This document shows positions 36,729-47,659 of a stretch of 64,000 nt of DNA, piece after piece (position 1 is the first letter of the stretch; each line of letters opens with the position of its first letter). Source of the DNA: Myoxocephalus aenaeus (lineage: Eukaryota > Chordata > Actinopteri > Perciformes > Cottidae). The position numbers were made by a program, and so were the translations under genes. The DNA is taken from positions 1,326,001-1,390,000 of the forward strand of contig JBAMJR010000272.1 in the NCBI GenBank assembly GCA_038501785.1, read 5' to 3'. The notes under the pieces were generated by a model that was not told where the DNA came from, ran no database searches, and saw nothing but the letters and a program-made list of their open reading frames with translations.

Positions 36729-37734
36729 TGAGTACAATACGAGTACATTTTATTACACTTTATCAACGTCGTGCTTATTAACTGCTGTTACATATGACTG
36801 TATAACATATTAGTGCTCATATTAGTGCTGTTATTAGTGGCTGACAGTCCCGGAGTTACTTATAAGCCGTCAGTCTGCTCTGACTGTTGGAGCTTTGTGT
36901 AGACAGTCACATGGTGGAGCTTTTTAAATGTTAAAACTTTACTTTACTTTACTAAAAACTTAGAAAAATAGTCAGTTTATTATGACTCTGTGTTACCAGC
37001 TGATGTTGCTGCTGTTTAAACCTGTTATTCACGTACATAACGCTGTTGTTACGCTTCTGCTGCATGCTAAGCTGCTAACACACTGCTGTCTGTCCAATGC
37101 ACTTTTTTTATATATTATTATAGTATATAGAGGTTTGTTGAGACAGTCACACAGTGGAGCTTTGTTGTTCATATGTTACAACTTTACTTTACTTTACCTA
37201 AAAGTTATAACCAGACTCTATGTATTATGACTGTGTGTTACCGGCTAACGGTGCTGCTGTTTAAACCTGATATTCACGTGCTGTCTGTCCAATGCACTTT
37301 TTTTATATATTATTATAGTATATAGAGGTTTGTTGAGACAGTCACACAGTGGAGCTTTGTTGTTCATATGTTACAACTTTACTTTACTTTACCTAAAAGT
37401 TATAACCAGACTCTATGTATTATGACTGTGTGTTACCGGCTAACGGTGCTGCTGTTTAAACCTGATATTCACGTGCTGTCTGTTCAATGCACTGGTATTA
37501 TATATAATGTATATATAATATGTCACCCATTTTTTAGTTTATATTATATTAATATATATATTATTTGTTATATATTATAATATTGTAATATATCTATTTA
37601 TGTATGTGAACCAAGATAAATGAACCCGTTTTATTTGTTGTTATTAGTTGTAATGACCTTGTAGAGTTTTCTTTTTACATAAGTTGTCTCATACAAATGT
37701 GAGTAAATAAAATATTGTAACTGTTTTATTACAG

Positions 37735-40700
37735 ATCTCAACTAGAAATGATGACTGTAAGTGTTACATGGTCTTCATCATCATTTGTTATTCTTTATGA
37801 TCTTAAAGTATTTACTGCTAATGTTCCACTTCATGTTTAGATGGAACATCCAATATTTGTGAGGGCCCCTAATGGGACCCTCACGCTGAGGGCCTCGCCA
37901 GCGGCCCGGGCTCTTGGACCTCGGCAGGTCCAAGGCTACCGGTCCAAGGAGCCAGAGGAGGTGGAGGCAGAGGCCAGGGCCCACGTCGTCTCCGAGGGCG
38001 GCGACCCTGCCAACGCCGCCCTGGTCCTGAGCCGGTGGAAGCTGCAGTTTGGTCGTTATCAGGGCCAGACCTTCCACTGGCTCTTGGAGAACGACGTGGG
38101 CTACTGCGTCAACCTGGTCTCCTCCCACCAGAAGGAGCGAGAGAGGACAGCGTCTCAGTCCCCCCTGATGGCCAACAAGGTGAGTCCTTCAGTACACGTT
38201 CATGCCATAACACACATGAGAGAAATGACAGTTTTAACCTCCTTTGTGAACTTGCAGGACGCCTTCTCCCGCTACTCCTCAGCGTACCCTGACTTCGTGG
38301 AGGCAGTCAGGTTCCACCGTGCGTTTGAGGAGGGGGAAGTCCCTCCAGCCCGGCCAGGAGGGACAGGCCCTTGTTGGCTTCGGGGACTTCAAATTTGAGA
38401 CGCTGCAGAGCCTGTACCAATCTGAGGATTCCAAAAAGATCCGGTACGTCGTTGCAACATTTTGATGACAATAAAGTTGCTGATCAGAAGAATCAGAAGA
38501 CTAATTGTCTGATTTGTCCAGATTTGTCAACTACCTGCGGAGGACGGCACCGATACCTGGTACGCAGATGGAGAACGCCGTCAAATACATCAGAGGCAGA
38601 GACAGACAGAGGACCGGTGCTGCTGCTGGCACCTCAACCAGCAGCACCAGCACAGCCTCTGTCCCGGCCGCAAGCCAGAGAGCCAAGAGTGCATCACAGT
38701 ACGTGTTTTACTGAGCTGGATGACCTCCCTGAAGACATGTGAGTGTTTGTAATGTCGTCTCATTATAAAAGTTGTTGTCATTTCTTCCTCCTCCTCCAGG
38801 CCTCTTGGTTCAGCGCTTGCGGCCTTTGTCTCTGGACGGCGTTCTCTGTCTGCGTTGGAAATGCAGGCCAAGCTCAAGAAGATGGTGGGCCCTAAGCCTG
38901 CATTTCCAGGTAAGTCCAGCATAAATGATAGTTAATTCATCTTTATTGAACTTCCTGTGGGCACTGTTTACTTCCTGTTTCTTCTCTCATCATGTGATGA
39001 CAGCCTCCCCCTTCGGACCAGCTCCATCCTCCTCGAGGGCATCTGAGGAGCCTTCGGATGAGGAGCTGGTCAAGGCGGTAGTTGACGTCGAGAAATGTGA
39101 GTAAAAAGTCAACAATTTGTTAATAACAGAAATACTTGACTTTATTCAGGTAACAATTTGTTAATAACAGAAATACTTGACTTTATTGTTGACCTTTCTA
39201 TTTGCTCTCAAATGTTTCTCTAGTCAGAGGGGCAGACGACAGGTAAGTTTGGGTTGAATGAGTAGCTGATGTCTGCCTGGTCCTGGTGCTAATCTCAAAT
39301 CACTCACTCACCTGCCAGCCTAAACATCACTAATGGTGCACGTGTAGAGTAACAGCTCCTTCACCACCCTTTCCCTCAATCCCCTGAGTAACCCCTCATC
39401 ATGTCAGATCTGGTCTCATCGCTTTCTCTTCACCTTCTGTGCTCCTCTAGTTGTAATTGCAGCTTGGCTCAATGTGTGTCTGTCTCTCAATATTAACACA
39501 AAACACTCTCATCGTTTCATCTCACTGAAACCGTTTATTTCTCTTTAAGCCTCAGATGTACAGGCCCCTCTCTCGCTCCTCGCTCCACCTCCTCCTCCCT
39601 CCACCTCCTCCACCTCAGCACCACATCCTGGAGCTGGTGACTCGGCGGTGCCGCGTGAGCCCACAGACGAGGAGCTGCTGGAGGCCACGCAGGACCTGGC
39701 ACAGCCTCCAGCAGCCCTCGTCACGGTCCAGCAGCCTGCAGCCGCCACACAGACGCCGCCGGAGGAACAGGAGGAGCCCGGTCCAGCCTTCCTCTCGCCC
39801 CCACCACCTGCCGACAGTGCTGAGGTGAGTCTGTCTGTCAAACATATGTGTCTCTGCTGCCCTCATGAAGTGTCCTCAGGCATGAAGATGTCCCGTATGT
39901 TTGTGTCGCCTCACCAGTTGCTGCCTGAGTCCTGGCGGGCGGCTCTCACTGCCGAGCAGCAGCAGTGGATCGGTCGGGTGCTGTTTACCAGGGACGGCAG
40001 GGGGAGGTCTCGACTCATCGATGACTTGAATCTCTGGTGGTCCCCCCCCCAAACCCGGCCGATCTACACCCGGCCTCCCGCATCCCCCGACCCCTTCTTT
40101 GCATGTCGGCTGTTCCTCTGGATGCCACACCGGATCTGGCATCTGCAGCTGACATGCCCCCAGCCTTTGTGCACTGGGTCAATGACAAAGGCTGGGCTGT
40201 ACAGGACCATCCGGAGGGTCCTGGACATCGACGGCTGGTACCTCATGGCCACTGAGTACCTGGAGTGCCGTCGGTGCAAGAAGAAGGTCGGAGGGTGGTC
40301 ACAGGGCATCATCAGGCAGCTGGCCCCCACCTACAGCTGCCAGTTTCCAGCTGTACTCACGTACAAGTAAGACATGACATTCATATCTTTGTTGTTTGTG
40401 TTGAACATCCTGCTCGATGTGTTTCTGTGGTGACAAAGCTTGACTACATGTCTGTGCTGTGGTTCTGCAGGCTGTCCTGTGACATGAGGGTGCTTGTGCA
40501 GCTGAGGTCTCGCACTCTGGGCAACAGTGCGAACCGGCTGTACAACACCCTGCGGGAGCAGCACTCAGAAGCCTGGATGCGGAGAGCGATCCAGTACCTC
40601 GGCGTGCGCGAGCAGTTCCTGGCCTTGTCCTCGGCGAGGGGGCAGACACCACCACCACCACCACCGATGCCCCCTCTCCCATCCCCCGTCTGGCTGCTGA

Positions 40701-41216
40701 CAGTCTACAGCTTCGATGTGCTGTCGCGGCTGGACGAGTACAAGGCCAGGATCACGTCCACCTTCGGATCCATCTTGAAGATGGATTCCACCAAGAAGGC
40801 GAGTGAAGTTTGTCACAATGTCCTATTTACAGCTGCTTTCACACCACGTTTGTGTTCTAACTTTATCTTTTCTCATCTCTTTCTCCAGGTGACGAAGAAG
40901 CTCGCCGGTGCCGCCTCCAACACGGCCGCCTGGGCTACCAACATCGGTAACGAGCACGGGCAGGTCCTCAACAGCGTCCTCACCTGCTCCGAGGGCTCCG
41001 AGGGCCTGTCCCGGATGGCGGCCGGAATAATGAGGCGGTACCGACTCGCCGGGGTACCCCCCCCCCCCCAGCTCATGTACGTGGACCGCGACTGCTGCAA
41101 CCGAGACGGCGTGTCCAAGACGGCTGCCTTTGTTCCAGGTGCGCGACTTAGACTGCTGTAGCTAAAACTGTATCAGTAATATAAAACAGTTACAGATCAT
41201 TAATCCACGTTCTTTT

Positions 41217-41273
<57 letters not shown>

Positions 41274-41526
41274 GACTGGGATCAGCTCGTGGTGAGACTC
41301 GACATCTGGCACCTGATGCGATGCTTCGCTTCAGGTGTCACCACCGAGACCCACGAGCTGTACCCCACGTTCATGAGGCAGCTGTCTCACTGCATCTTCG
41401 AGGTCGACTCTGGAGATGCCCGCCGTCTCACTGAGGCTAAGCGGTCCGAGCTGGAGGGGAAGCACGGGATGGTTGGCCTGACTGACGGCGAGGTGATCCA
41501 GAGGATCTCCAAACAGGAGTGGAGGC
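37735..41526 (+). pseudogene. Array copy 1, exons 2-13a: large gene of unknown function
   Basis: Exons by splice sites: 37735-37756, 37841-38179, 38258-38443, 38522-38698, 38800-38909, 39004-39096, 39224-39242, 39556-39824, 39917-40366, 40471-40798, 40889-41138 and 41274 onwards, cut at 41526 by a retrovirus. Translation probably starts in the 22-base exon 2. Early exons encode a conserved block (RYQGQTFHWLLENDVGY) and low-complexity linkers with two DEEL motifs. Exon 10 has a Trp-rich block and CRRCKKK. Exons 11-13 carry DMRVLVQLRSRTLGN, LKMDSTKK, YVDRDCC and RLDIWHLMR, with spaced acidic residues suggesting an RNase H-like fold. It resembles what I remember of fish DUF6729-type proteins; no function is known to me. 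Exon 4 contains an extra G in a G-run near 38333 that shifts the frame. Confidence 0.72.
41219..41271. repeat. (CT)n pyrimidine tract before exon 13
   Basis: A CT run of about 53 bp forms the polypyrimidine tract directly before the CAG acceptor of copy 1 exon 13. In copy 2 the same tract is about three times longer and the acceptor is lost. Confidence 0.95.
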
Positions 41527-41966
41527 TGTAATGGTAAAATATAGTGTTATCTTGTTGAAGGACGAGAGGGCCCAAATCGAACCTTAAATGACCCTCAGAG
41601 ATGAAGACCGAATGGCTGGGATCAAAGGACTGTTGATTGTCCTTCATTTGTATATGGGGGGTCGTAAAAGAGGCTGATTTCCCAGTTCAAGGGAAATGTT
41701 TCCCTGCTCTGGCCACGGGAAGCGGGGGTGTTTACGTTTCTCGAGAAGACTAGGAACTTTGGGTCCTTGATGGGGGGTTTGGGGGCGGAGACCTGATTGT
41801 GTTAAAAGGGGCCTGATGACGGTGCTTCTTTGAATCTTGTGTCACAGGCTGCTATGACCGGTGACAGACTTTCCCTTCCTGCAGGAATAAACGGACTTAA
41901 GACAACTTTGATTAAGAGAGACATCATTCCTTCTTAACAGATCTACTAGGAAAAACTTCCATTACA
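41527..41966 (+). repeat. 5' LTR of the endogenous retrovirus
   Basis: It starts TGTAATGGTAAAATATAG and ends CTTCCATTACA, so TGTAATGG and CCATTACA form short inverted ends. A TTAAAAGG TATA-like box (about 41801) and AATAAA (about 41885) mark promoter and polyadenylation signals. Confidence 0.95.
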
Positions 41967-43049
41967 TTTGGTGTCAGAAGTGGGGTCGTTTGAAGCTTCG
42001 TCTGAACTCTGATGGCGTGCAGGGTAGTGGCCACTTCAGAACCAAAAAACTGGTTCTGCCCCATACCTCATTAGACAAAGAGAGAGGGGTCCTGTGCCCA
42101 ACGAGTCAGATCTACTTCACAACGATCAAACAAGGAAGCAATTTTCTTCAAATCTGGTAAGAAGTTGATATTCCAAATTTAAAATTGAGTTAGAGATTAC
42201 GAAGACGTAGAACTTCGTAAAATAATTGATAAAACCGGAGAATTAAACAAATTCTGTTTAAAGATATGGTCTCTAATGATGATAATTTGTCTTAGCCTGT
42301 TACTTAAAATGTGTGTTGATTCATAAAATAATTGTAAAATGTTCCTGATTCGTCATCATCCATTCCGTTTTTACTAAGGAAGACAGGACTGAGTAATGCG
42401 ATAAAATACAGGACCCAATTAGGGGCCTTGAAGATAGTATTTCCAGGTCCTTGACCGACAGGGAAGACAGGACTGAGTAATGCGATGAAGATCGTATTTC
42501 CAGGTCCTTGACCGACAGGGAAGACAGGACTGAGTAATGCGATGAAGATCGTATTTCCAGGTCCTTGACCGACAGGGAAGACAGGACTGAGTAATGCGAT
42601 ATAAGATCGTATTTCCAGGTCCTTGACTAACACAGAAGACAGGACTGAGTGGTGCGATGTAATACAGGACTCAATTAGGGTCCTTGAAGGTCGTAGTTCC
42701 AGGTCCTTGACTGTCCAATCGAGACGATTGACGGTTTTCACTTGATTTTTCTAAAATTGGGACTTACAGTGACGACTGTATTTAATAAATAAGTATACTT
42801 AGACCACCCTAACGAAAATGGGAGGTTCACAGTAAAAGGGAAATGGATGTGATGAAGGAAAAAAGAAAAAAGAAATATGGGGATGAATCTTTAGACTGTT
42901 TATCTGTTTAAATGAAATTGTGTACACTAACAATGATGCAGAATTTAGGGAAAGGAAGGTAATGTGTGTAATGATGCCTGAAGTAGATGCTAACATGACC
43001 GGAGCAGACAAAGCTTCTGGGAATCCTTTTCTCTCTTGTTGCACACAGA
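41967..43049 (+). promoter_or_regulatory. Retroviral leader with primer-binding site and 57-bp repeats
   Basis: TTTGGTGTCAGAAGTGGG just after the LTR is complementary to the 3' end of a leucine tRNA, the likely first-strand primer. At 42379-42710 about five units of 57 bp (marker GAAGACAGGACTGAGTAATG at 42379, 42463, 42520, 42577 and 42635) form a tandem array in the untranslated leader. Packaging signals usually lie here; none can be named. Confidence 0.8.
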
Positions 43050-43613
43050 ATGGATCCTGATCTCAGACTTATGCCCTCCACCATATTCACACCAGCCAAT
43101 CAACAGCCTGCAGACAACAAGCTGCTGAAAGCGACAGAATATTACAACAAGCTGCACGCTGTATTCAACAAACAAGCGGCCTTCAAGAACCAAAAGCCAG
43201 AGGTGAGGTCCCAGCTAATCAGGAGAGCCATCTCTGCAGCAGTAAGATTGAGCTGCATCAGCTGTGAAAAAGCTCACCTCAGACCTCATGCGGAGAAGCA
43301 AGACACAGCCGACAAGAACAAAAGACTGTGTCAAAAGAACAACAACTGCACTTGGCTCAAATCAATGCATGACAAGAGACCAAGCTCCACGTTGGAACAC
43401 AGGATTCAACAGACGTGGCAGAGGACGTGGACGTGGATACCGGCATCACAGGCAGATAGACACGAATGCTGTATCTGCTACCAGAGAGGACATTGGGCTT
43501 TTGAGTGTCCACAGTGGGACAAAACCATGTCCAGAAAGCACAAAGACATCAGGAATCTGGCTGACGTGAGGTGGGGGCATGAAGAGAGAAAGGGCGAAAT
43601 TCTGTTGGAATAG
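43050..43613 (+). pseudogene. Retroviral gag remnant with CCHC zinc knuckle
   Basis: The open frame has 187 codons, much shorter than a full gag, and no matrix or capsid domain is recognisable. Near the end a CX2CX4HX4C knuckle (CCICYQRGHWAFEC) marks nucleocapsid, which binds viral RNA. A Gly-Arg-rich stretch typical of the region before the knuckle is in a different frame (43264-43569), so a frameshift lies between. The start ATG at 43050 follows the leader, but most of gag appears deleted. Not functional as read. Confidence 0.7.
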
Positions 43614-44817
43614 CAGAGAGGAGGGGTGAGAAAGACACACACACACATGCAAATGAAGGAAAGCATGCTCTACTAACCGCAAACACACGCACATACACGC
43701 ACATACATGCACAGGTACAATCATATATTTAGAACGGGCATCAAAGTTAGTTGCAGGGACAGAATGTGTATATATATAATATACCACTGAGCCTTTTAAA
43801 AATTACCAGAAACTATTTTGATAGTAGGGGGATTTTAAGGTGTTTTTTTTCTTGTAGATTCAAGAACCACAAACTTAGATTTGTGGAACAAAATGTTTTG
43901 TCTCACCCTAAACTTAGTGGACAATATGTCTATTTTGTAGGAACCTTAGGGTTGACGTTAAAAGATATTATTTACGGTTCGACTCGCGTATGTTTTTTTT
44001 TAAGAAAAGGACTAAGCATGAATTTTTTTGGTGCTCAGGCATCTTTTCTGTAAGTTTTTTTCAGCAGAGACTTGAAGCTGAAGTATGGTAATCAGTTTGA
44101 TTTCCACACCTGAAAGGTTTAAAAGTCGTACGCACTTCCATCCAACATGACCATGGTCCAAGATAGCCCATCACACTTTGATGTGTGTATCAGAAGCTTA
44201 TCCTTGTACTGAAGTAATGAGCTCCACACACATGCAGTGTACAGCATATGTTTCCTTGGGAAAATATGCTACATATGAATACATTTGTTTTAGGATTTGA
44301 ATTATATTCTCCAATATTCTACTATGTGTGGTCTAATCGGAGATGTACAGTTTTCTGTTATCCTCACAGACCCTGGAAACAGCTGATCAAAGTGGACTCC
44401 TCCTACCCACACGTCTCCTTGTTCAGGTGTCAGACTGATCAATGTAGAGACTTGGGATATTTTGTGCTGAAATTTCAGTCTATCACAGATTGGACAGCAA
44501 CAGGTGATTTTCAGGTGATGTATTCACCGCGCACAGGTATTCACAAAAGACTATTCTACACTTCTATTCTGCACATCTGCCTTACGCTCTGTGTATTTGT
44601 TTGATGATGATAAGCCACACACTGTCTCATTTCTTGCTGACGCCTGCAGTCTCCCCCACCCTTACAGGAAGTTCCCTCTTCCCTCTGGGCGATGGGTAAA
44701 TATGACGTGGGACAGAAATGCACAACCTGTGGGCATCACACCTAAATTCTTGTTTCGGCTTTGCAAAACATCACTAAGCTATTGATGGCATAACTCCTGT
44801 GTTAACTTTCTTTTGCA
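43614..44817 (+). other. Retroviral gag-pol interval, not recognised
   Basis: Contains a short CA-rich patch (43633-43715) and fragments of open frame (44248-44604, 44591-44785) with normal-looking composition that I cannot assign. A protease would be expected here, but no DTG or DSG active-site motif is evident. Confidence 0.4.
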
Positions 44818-46540
44818 GGCAGGCGTAATCATCCCCTGCAATAGCTCACCTGTCAGTACTTACATTTTTCCTTTGAGGAAGATCAGAGATAACGGAGCAC
44901 CAAAAGAGTGGGGGTTTGTCAAGGACTTACAGGCAGTTAATGCAGAGGTCCATTTGTAAGTCACTGTTTCCAAATCCGTACACCATAATTTTTTTAATCT
45001 CAAGTATCATTGGATGCAACATGTTTTTTTTTGTGGCAATTTTGATTTGCTTTGGTTGCCTGCCTTCTAAAAAGAGGCCCCTTAGAGGTGGCTTGGAGGC
45101 TCTTGTGTTGACTCAAGGCACTTCCTGGGTGTCATATGTTAATTACCCTTTGATTGCCTCTCCCTCACAGAAACAGTGGGAGACAGGGTACAGTGACCCC
45201 TGTAACACACAGGGCAGCGGAGGGACATTAGGCCAGCCTATCTAAACTACAGTTTGTTTCACAGAATGTCCATTTCCTAGGTCACGATATTTCCGGTAAA
45301 GGCAAAACACTCTCGTCTACACGCATTGCCTCAATTGTGACGCTTCCAAAACTTCAACCAACGAAACAAATGTCATTTTTGGGCATATGTTCTTACTATC
45401 GTTCATTTATTCCAAATTACTCTCAGCTTGAACTGTCCGCATTGATACATGGTAAAAATTGTATTGCTCATGACAAAATTCAGTGGCTCCCTGCAGCCTC
45501 AGAAACTTTCACAGTCATGAAATGCGCCTTACAGACTCCGACCACTTTGGGTCTGCCTGATGTTCTGGCTTTATGACATCGGTTCTTTTACGGTCACATG
45601 GCGATACATTGCGACCAGTTGCATATTTCTCCGCAAAACTCGATCCTGTCGTTGCAGGTTTACCACATTTTCTCCGCGCAGTGGCAGATGCAGAGAAGGC
45701 TCTCATGGCCTCTCGTGACATAGTGGGTTATGCTCCACTAACTTTACTGGTTCCACATTCGGTTTCGTTGATTCTCCTCGAACAGAAATCGTCTCACCTT
45801 TCCGCAGCACGTTGCCTGCGTTGGCACACGTGTTTCTTTGACATGCTGAATGTCACGGTTAAACGCTGCAATGTTTTTAACCCTAAATTTCTTTTTCCAG
45901 AACCTGAGGATGGCGGAACTGTTTTGCAGAACTCCAAGTTCTGTGAACTCCTCGTCTGAACCTCTCTGATATTCATTTGTCTAACCTTGATTTCATTCTC
46001 TAGGTGGATGAGTCCAAATCACGTGATCTGTCTATGGGAGCTGATCATATTGGTTTTGATGTTAATTCAGATTGGGCCACTTTTGTATATGATTCTCTTC
46101 CTCATCATTTCTCTGCATAGGCAGCTGGATTGGTCGTTTTAGATTTCTCAGATCTTATGGGAGGTCTTGTCTCCCTAAATGTTTTTTCTTCTCAATGTGC
46201 TGGGTTTGTCGCATGGTTAGATCACCTTGCGACAAAGGGATGGAATGGTTGTCTAATAGATAACAAATTGATTCATTTAAGATTTTCTCGACAGGTTCCA
46301 CTGTTTGAACATATGCTGAAGATAAAAGTACTGTTAAGTATAGCAGACATATGGTCTGAGTGAGTCAAGTTCCTCTTGGCTCTAACTCTACTGCTTAGAT
46401 TGTCAGGAGACCTGCAAGATTTTAATAGATGAATTAAGTCAAACAGAGCAATTGACAGTTTTGTTTTTCAATCCAGTTGTGTCCTTTTGCCTCACAACAT
46501 TGTATAAAAAACCACTGCCACTGCAAGACTAACGATCATC
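44818..46540 (+). pseudogene. Retroviral pol remnant: RT and RNase H regions, broken
   Basis: RT homology starts with the VIIPCNSSPVSTYIFP block at about 44828 and a DLQAVNAEV motif near 44930. A gap of decayed sequence follows, where I see no YxDD catalytic motif. Homology resumes near 45250 (NVHFLGHDISGKGK), then QMSFLGICSYYRSFIPNYS (about 45370) and a block with RPVAYFSAKLDPV and ASRDIVGY (45610-45730), the connection and RNase H area. Several frameshifts and stops divide these. The arrangement matches gammaretrovirus-like fish pol and NYNRIN-like genes. No working polymerase can be read. Confidence 0.8.
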
Positions 46541-47034
46541 CCTGATAACAAAAGGTTTGTTGTTATGTAGATTGGCTAAGTGTTGTAAAGACACAGCTCT
46601 CCCCCAAGGCTCAGCTCACTGCTTTGATGCACATCAGGATGAGAGGACAAACACGCAGCAACTTGGGTCCATTCAAAATCCTTTTTGCACTCCACATTGG
46701 TGTGGGAAGTCCGAGGGAACGTCCTCCCTCAGCAACGATACATGAAATGCAATGTTGACCTACTGCATTAATATCTCTATCCAGTGTCAGAAAACAGGTA
46801 GCACCAGCTGTACCGACTCCAGTTTCGAGGTCACTCCATTCACTGCAACTAGGTGATTTGGTGGTGATGACAGCCTTCAGAAGGAAGAACTGGAAAGCGA
46901 AGCGGTGGCGAGGTCCATTCCAGATCTTGTTGGTGACCCACACAGCAGTTAAGATGGCAGAACGAGCCACCTGGGAACGAGCGACCCACTGCAAACACGT
47001 CCCAGCTCCAGCTGAACCAACCGACACCGAGTGA
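46541..47034 (+). pseudogene. Retroviral integrase C-terminal part
   Basis: A frame from about 46600 carries LALMHIRMRGQTRSNLGPF and, near 46850-46960, a GDLVVMTAFRRKNWKAKRW block. WRGPFQILLVTHTAVK follows, the GPY/F-type C-terminal module of gammaretroviral integrases. It ends at the TGA at 47032-47034. The zinc-binding domain and the DDE catalytic core upstream are not recognisable. Integrase normally inserts viral DNA; this piece cannot. Confidence 0.75.
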
Positions 47035-47079
47035 CGGACTGGTACGGTTCTGTGTCACCAACTCAACTGCCAAGGACGG

Positions 47080-47630
47080 GTCCAGAAGCAGACCAGGGCT
47101 GGTCAGCGCACCAGGTTCAAGACCGCACTAATTCACGATGGTCTTGCCTGTGGTATCCGTGAGGCTGCCAAGGTCCTGGACAAGCGGCAAGCCCCACACC
47201 GTGCCCTGCAAGGTGACTGGCCGCTGTGGCTCCGTGCTGGTGCATCTCATCCCTGCACCCCGTGGGGCTGACATCGTGTCCGCCCCCGTGACCAAGAAGC
47301 TACAGGTAGCTGAGTAGCTGCACTTCCGAAGGAAGCCACAGGTCCTGCGCTCCAGCATAGAGTTCCTGTGCAGCGAGGTGATGCACTTCCTGGGTGTCCC
47401 CACCACCAGAGCTGCCTCTGTAGAGACCTCCGACAACTCTGGCCGATACTCCTAACAGGCCCAGCCAGCTATCTGCAGGTGGAACCTGATGAAGCTAGCG
47501 GAGGCTTTTGTTCCAGAGCTGCCACCGGACCGGTCTGAGTCTGATATGGACGAGTACATGGATCTGTATAAACGGCTTCTACTTGGACAACATGATGAAG
47601 TTAAACAGAACTGTTCACACAAACCAGTTG
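47080..47630 (+). pseudogene. Mosaic of host mRNA fragments (RPS2, RPS12, RPS2, SELENOO)
   Basis: Between pol and env lie four recognisable host pieces without introns. 47080-47121 encodes VQKQTRAGQRTRFK of ribosomal protein S2. 47119-47193 encodes TALIHDGLACGIREAAKVLD and flanks, ribosomal protein S12. 47186-47305 returns to S2 (KPHTVPCKVTGRCGSVLV, then LIPAPRG), in a different frame. From about 47344 selenoprotein O sequence begins (EFLCSEVMHFLGVPTTRA), jumps internally to DNSGRYS and continues with ICRWNLMKLAEAFVPELP. Joins occur at shared short words (AAG, then GGCAAGCC). The pieces have substitutions and stops. Capture through reverse-transcriptase template switching on co-packaged mRNAs is the likely origin. 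No fused protein of sensible length results. Confidence 0.82.
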
Positions 47631-47659
47631 GTTGACTGTTTCATCATCTCATCATCATG

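Noticed and set aside
39545..40682. Several minus-strand frames of 80-127 codons across array copy 1
   Set aside because: GC-rich shadow frames of plus-strand exons that have consistent splice sites and conserved motifs.
47080..47305. Functional ribosomal protein gene or RPS2-RPS12 fusion protein
   Set aside because: The pieces are short, in two different frames and surrounded by stops, inside a decayed provirus.
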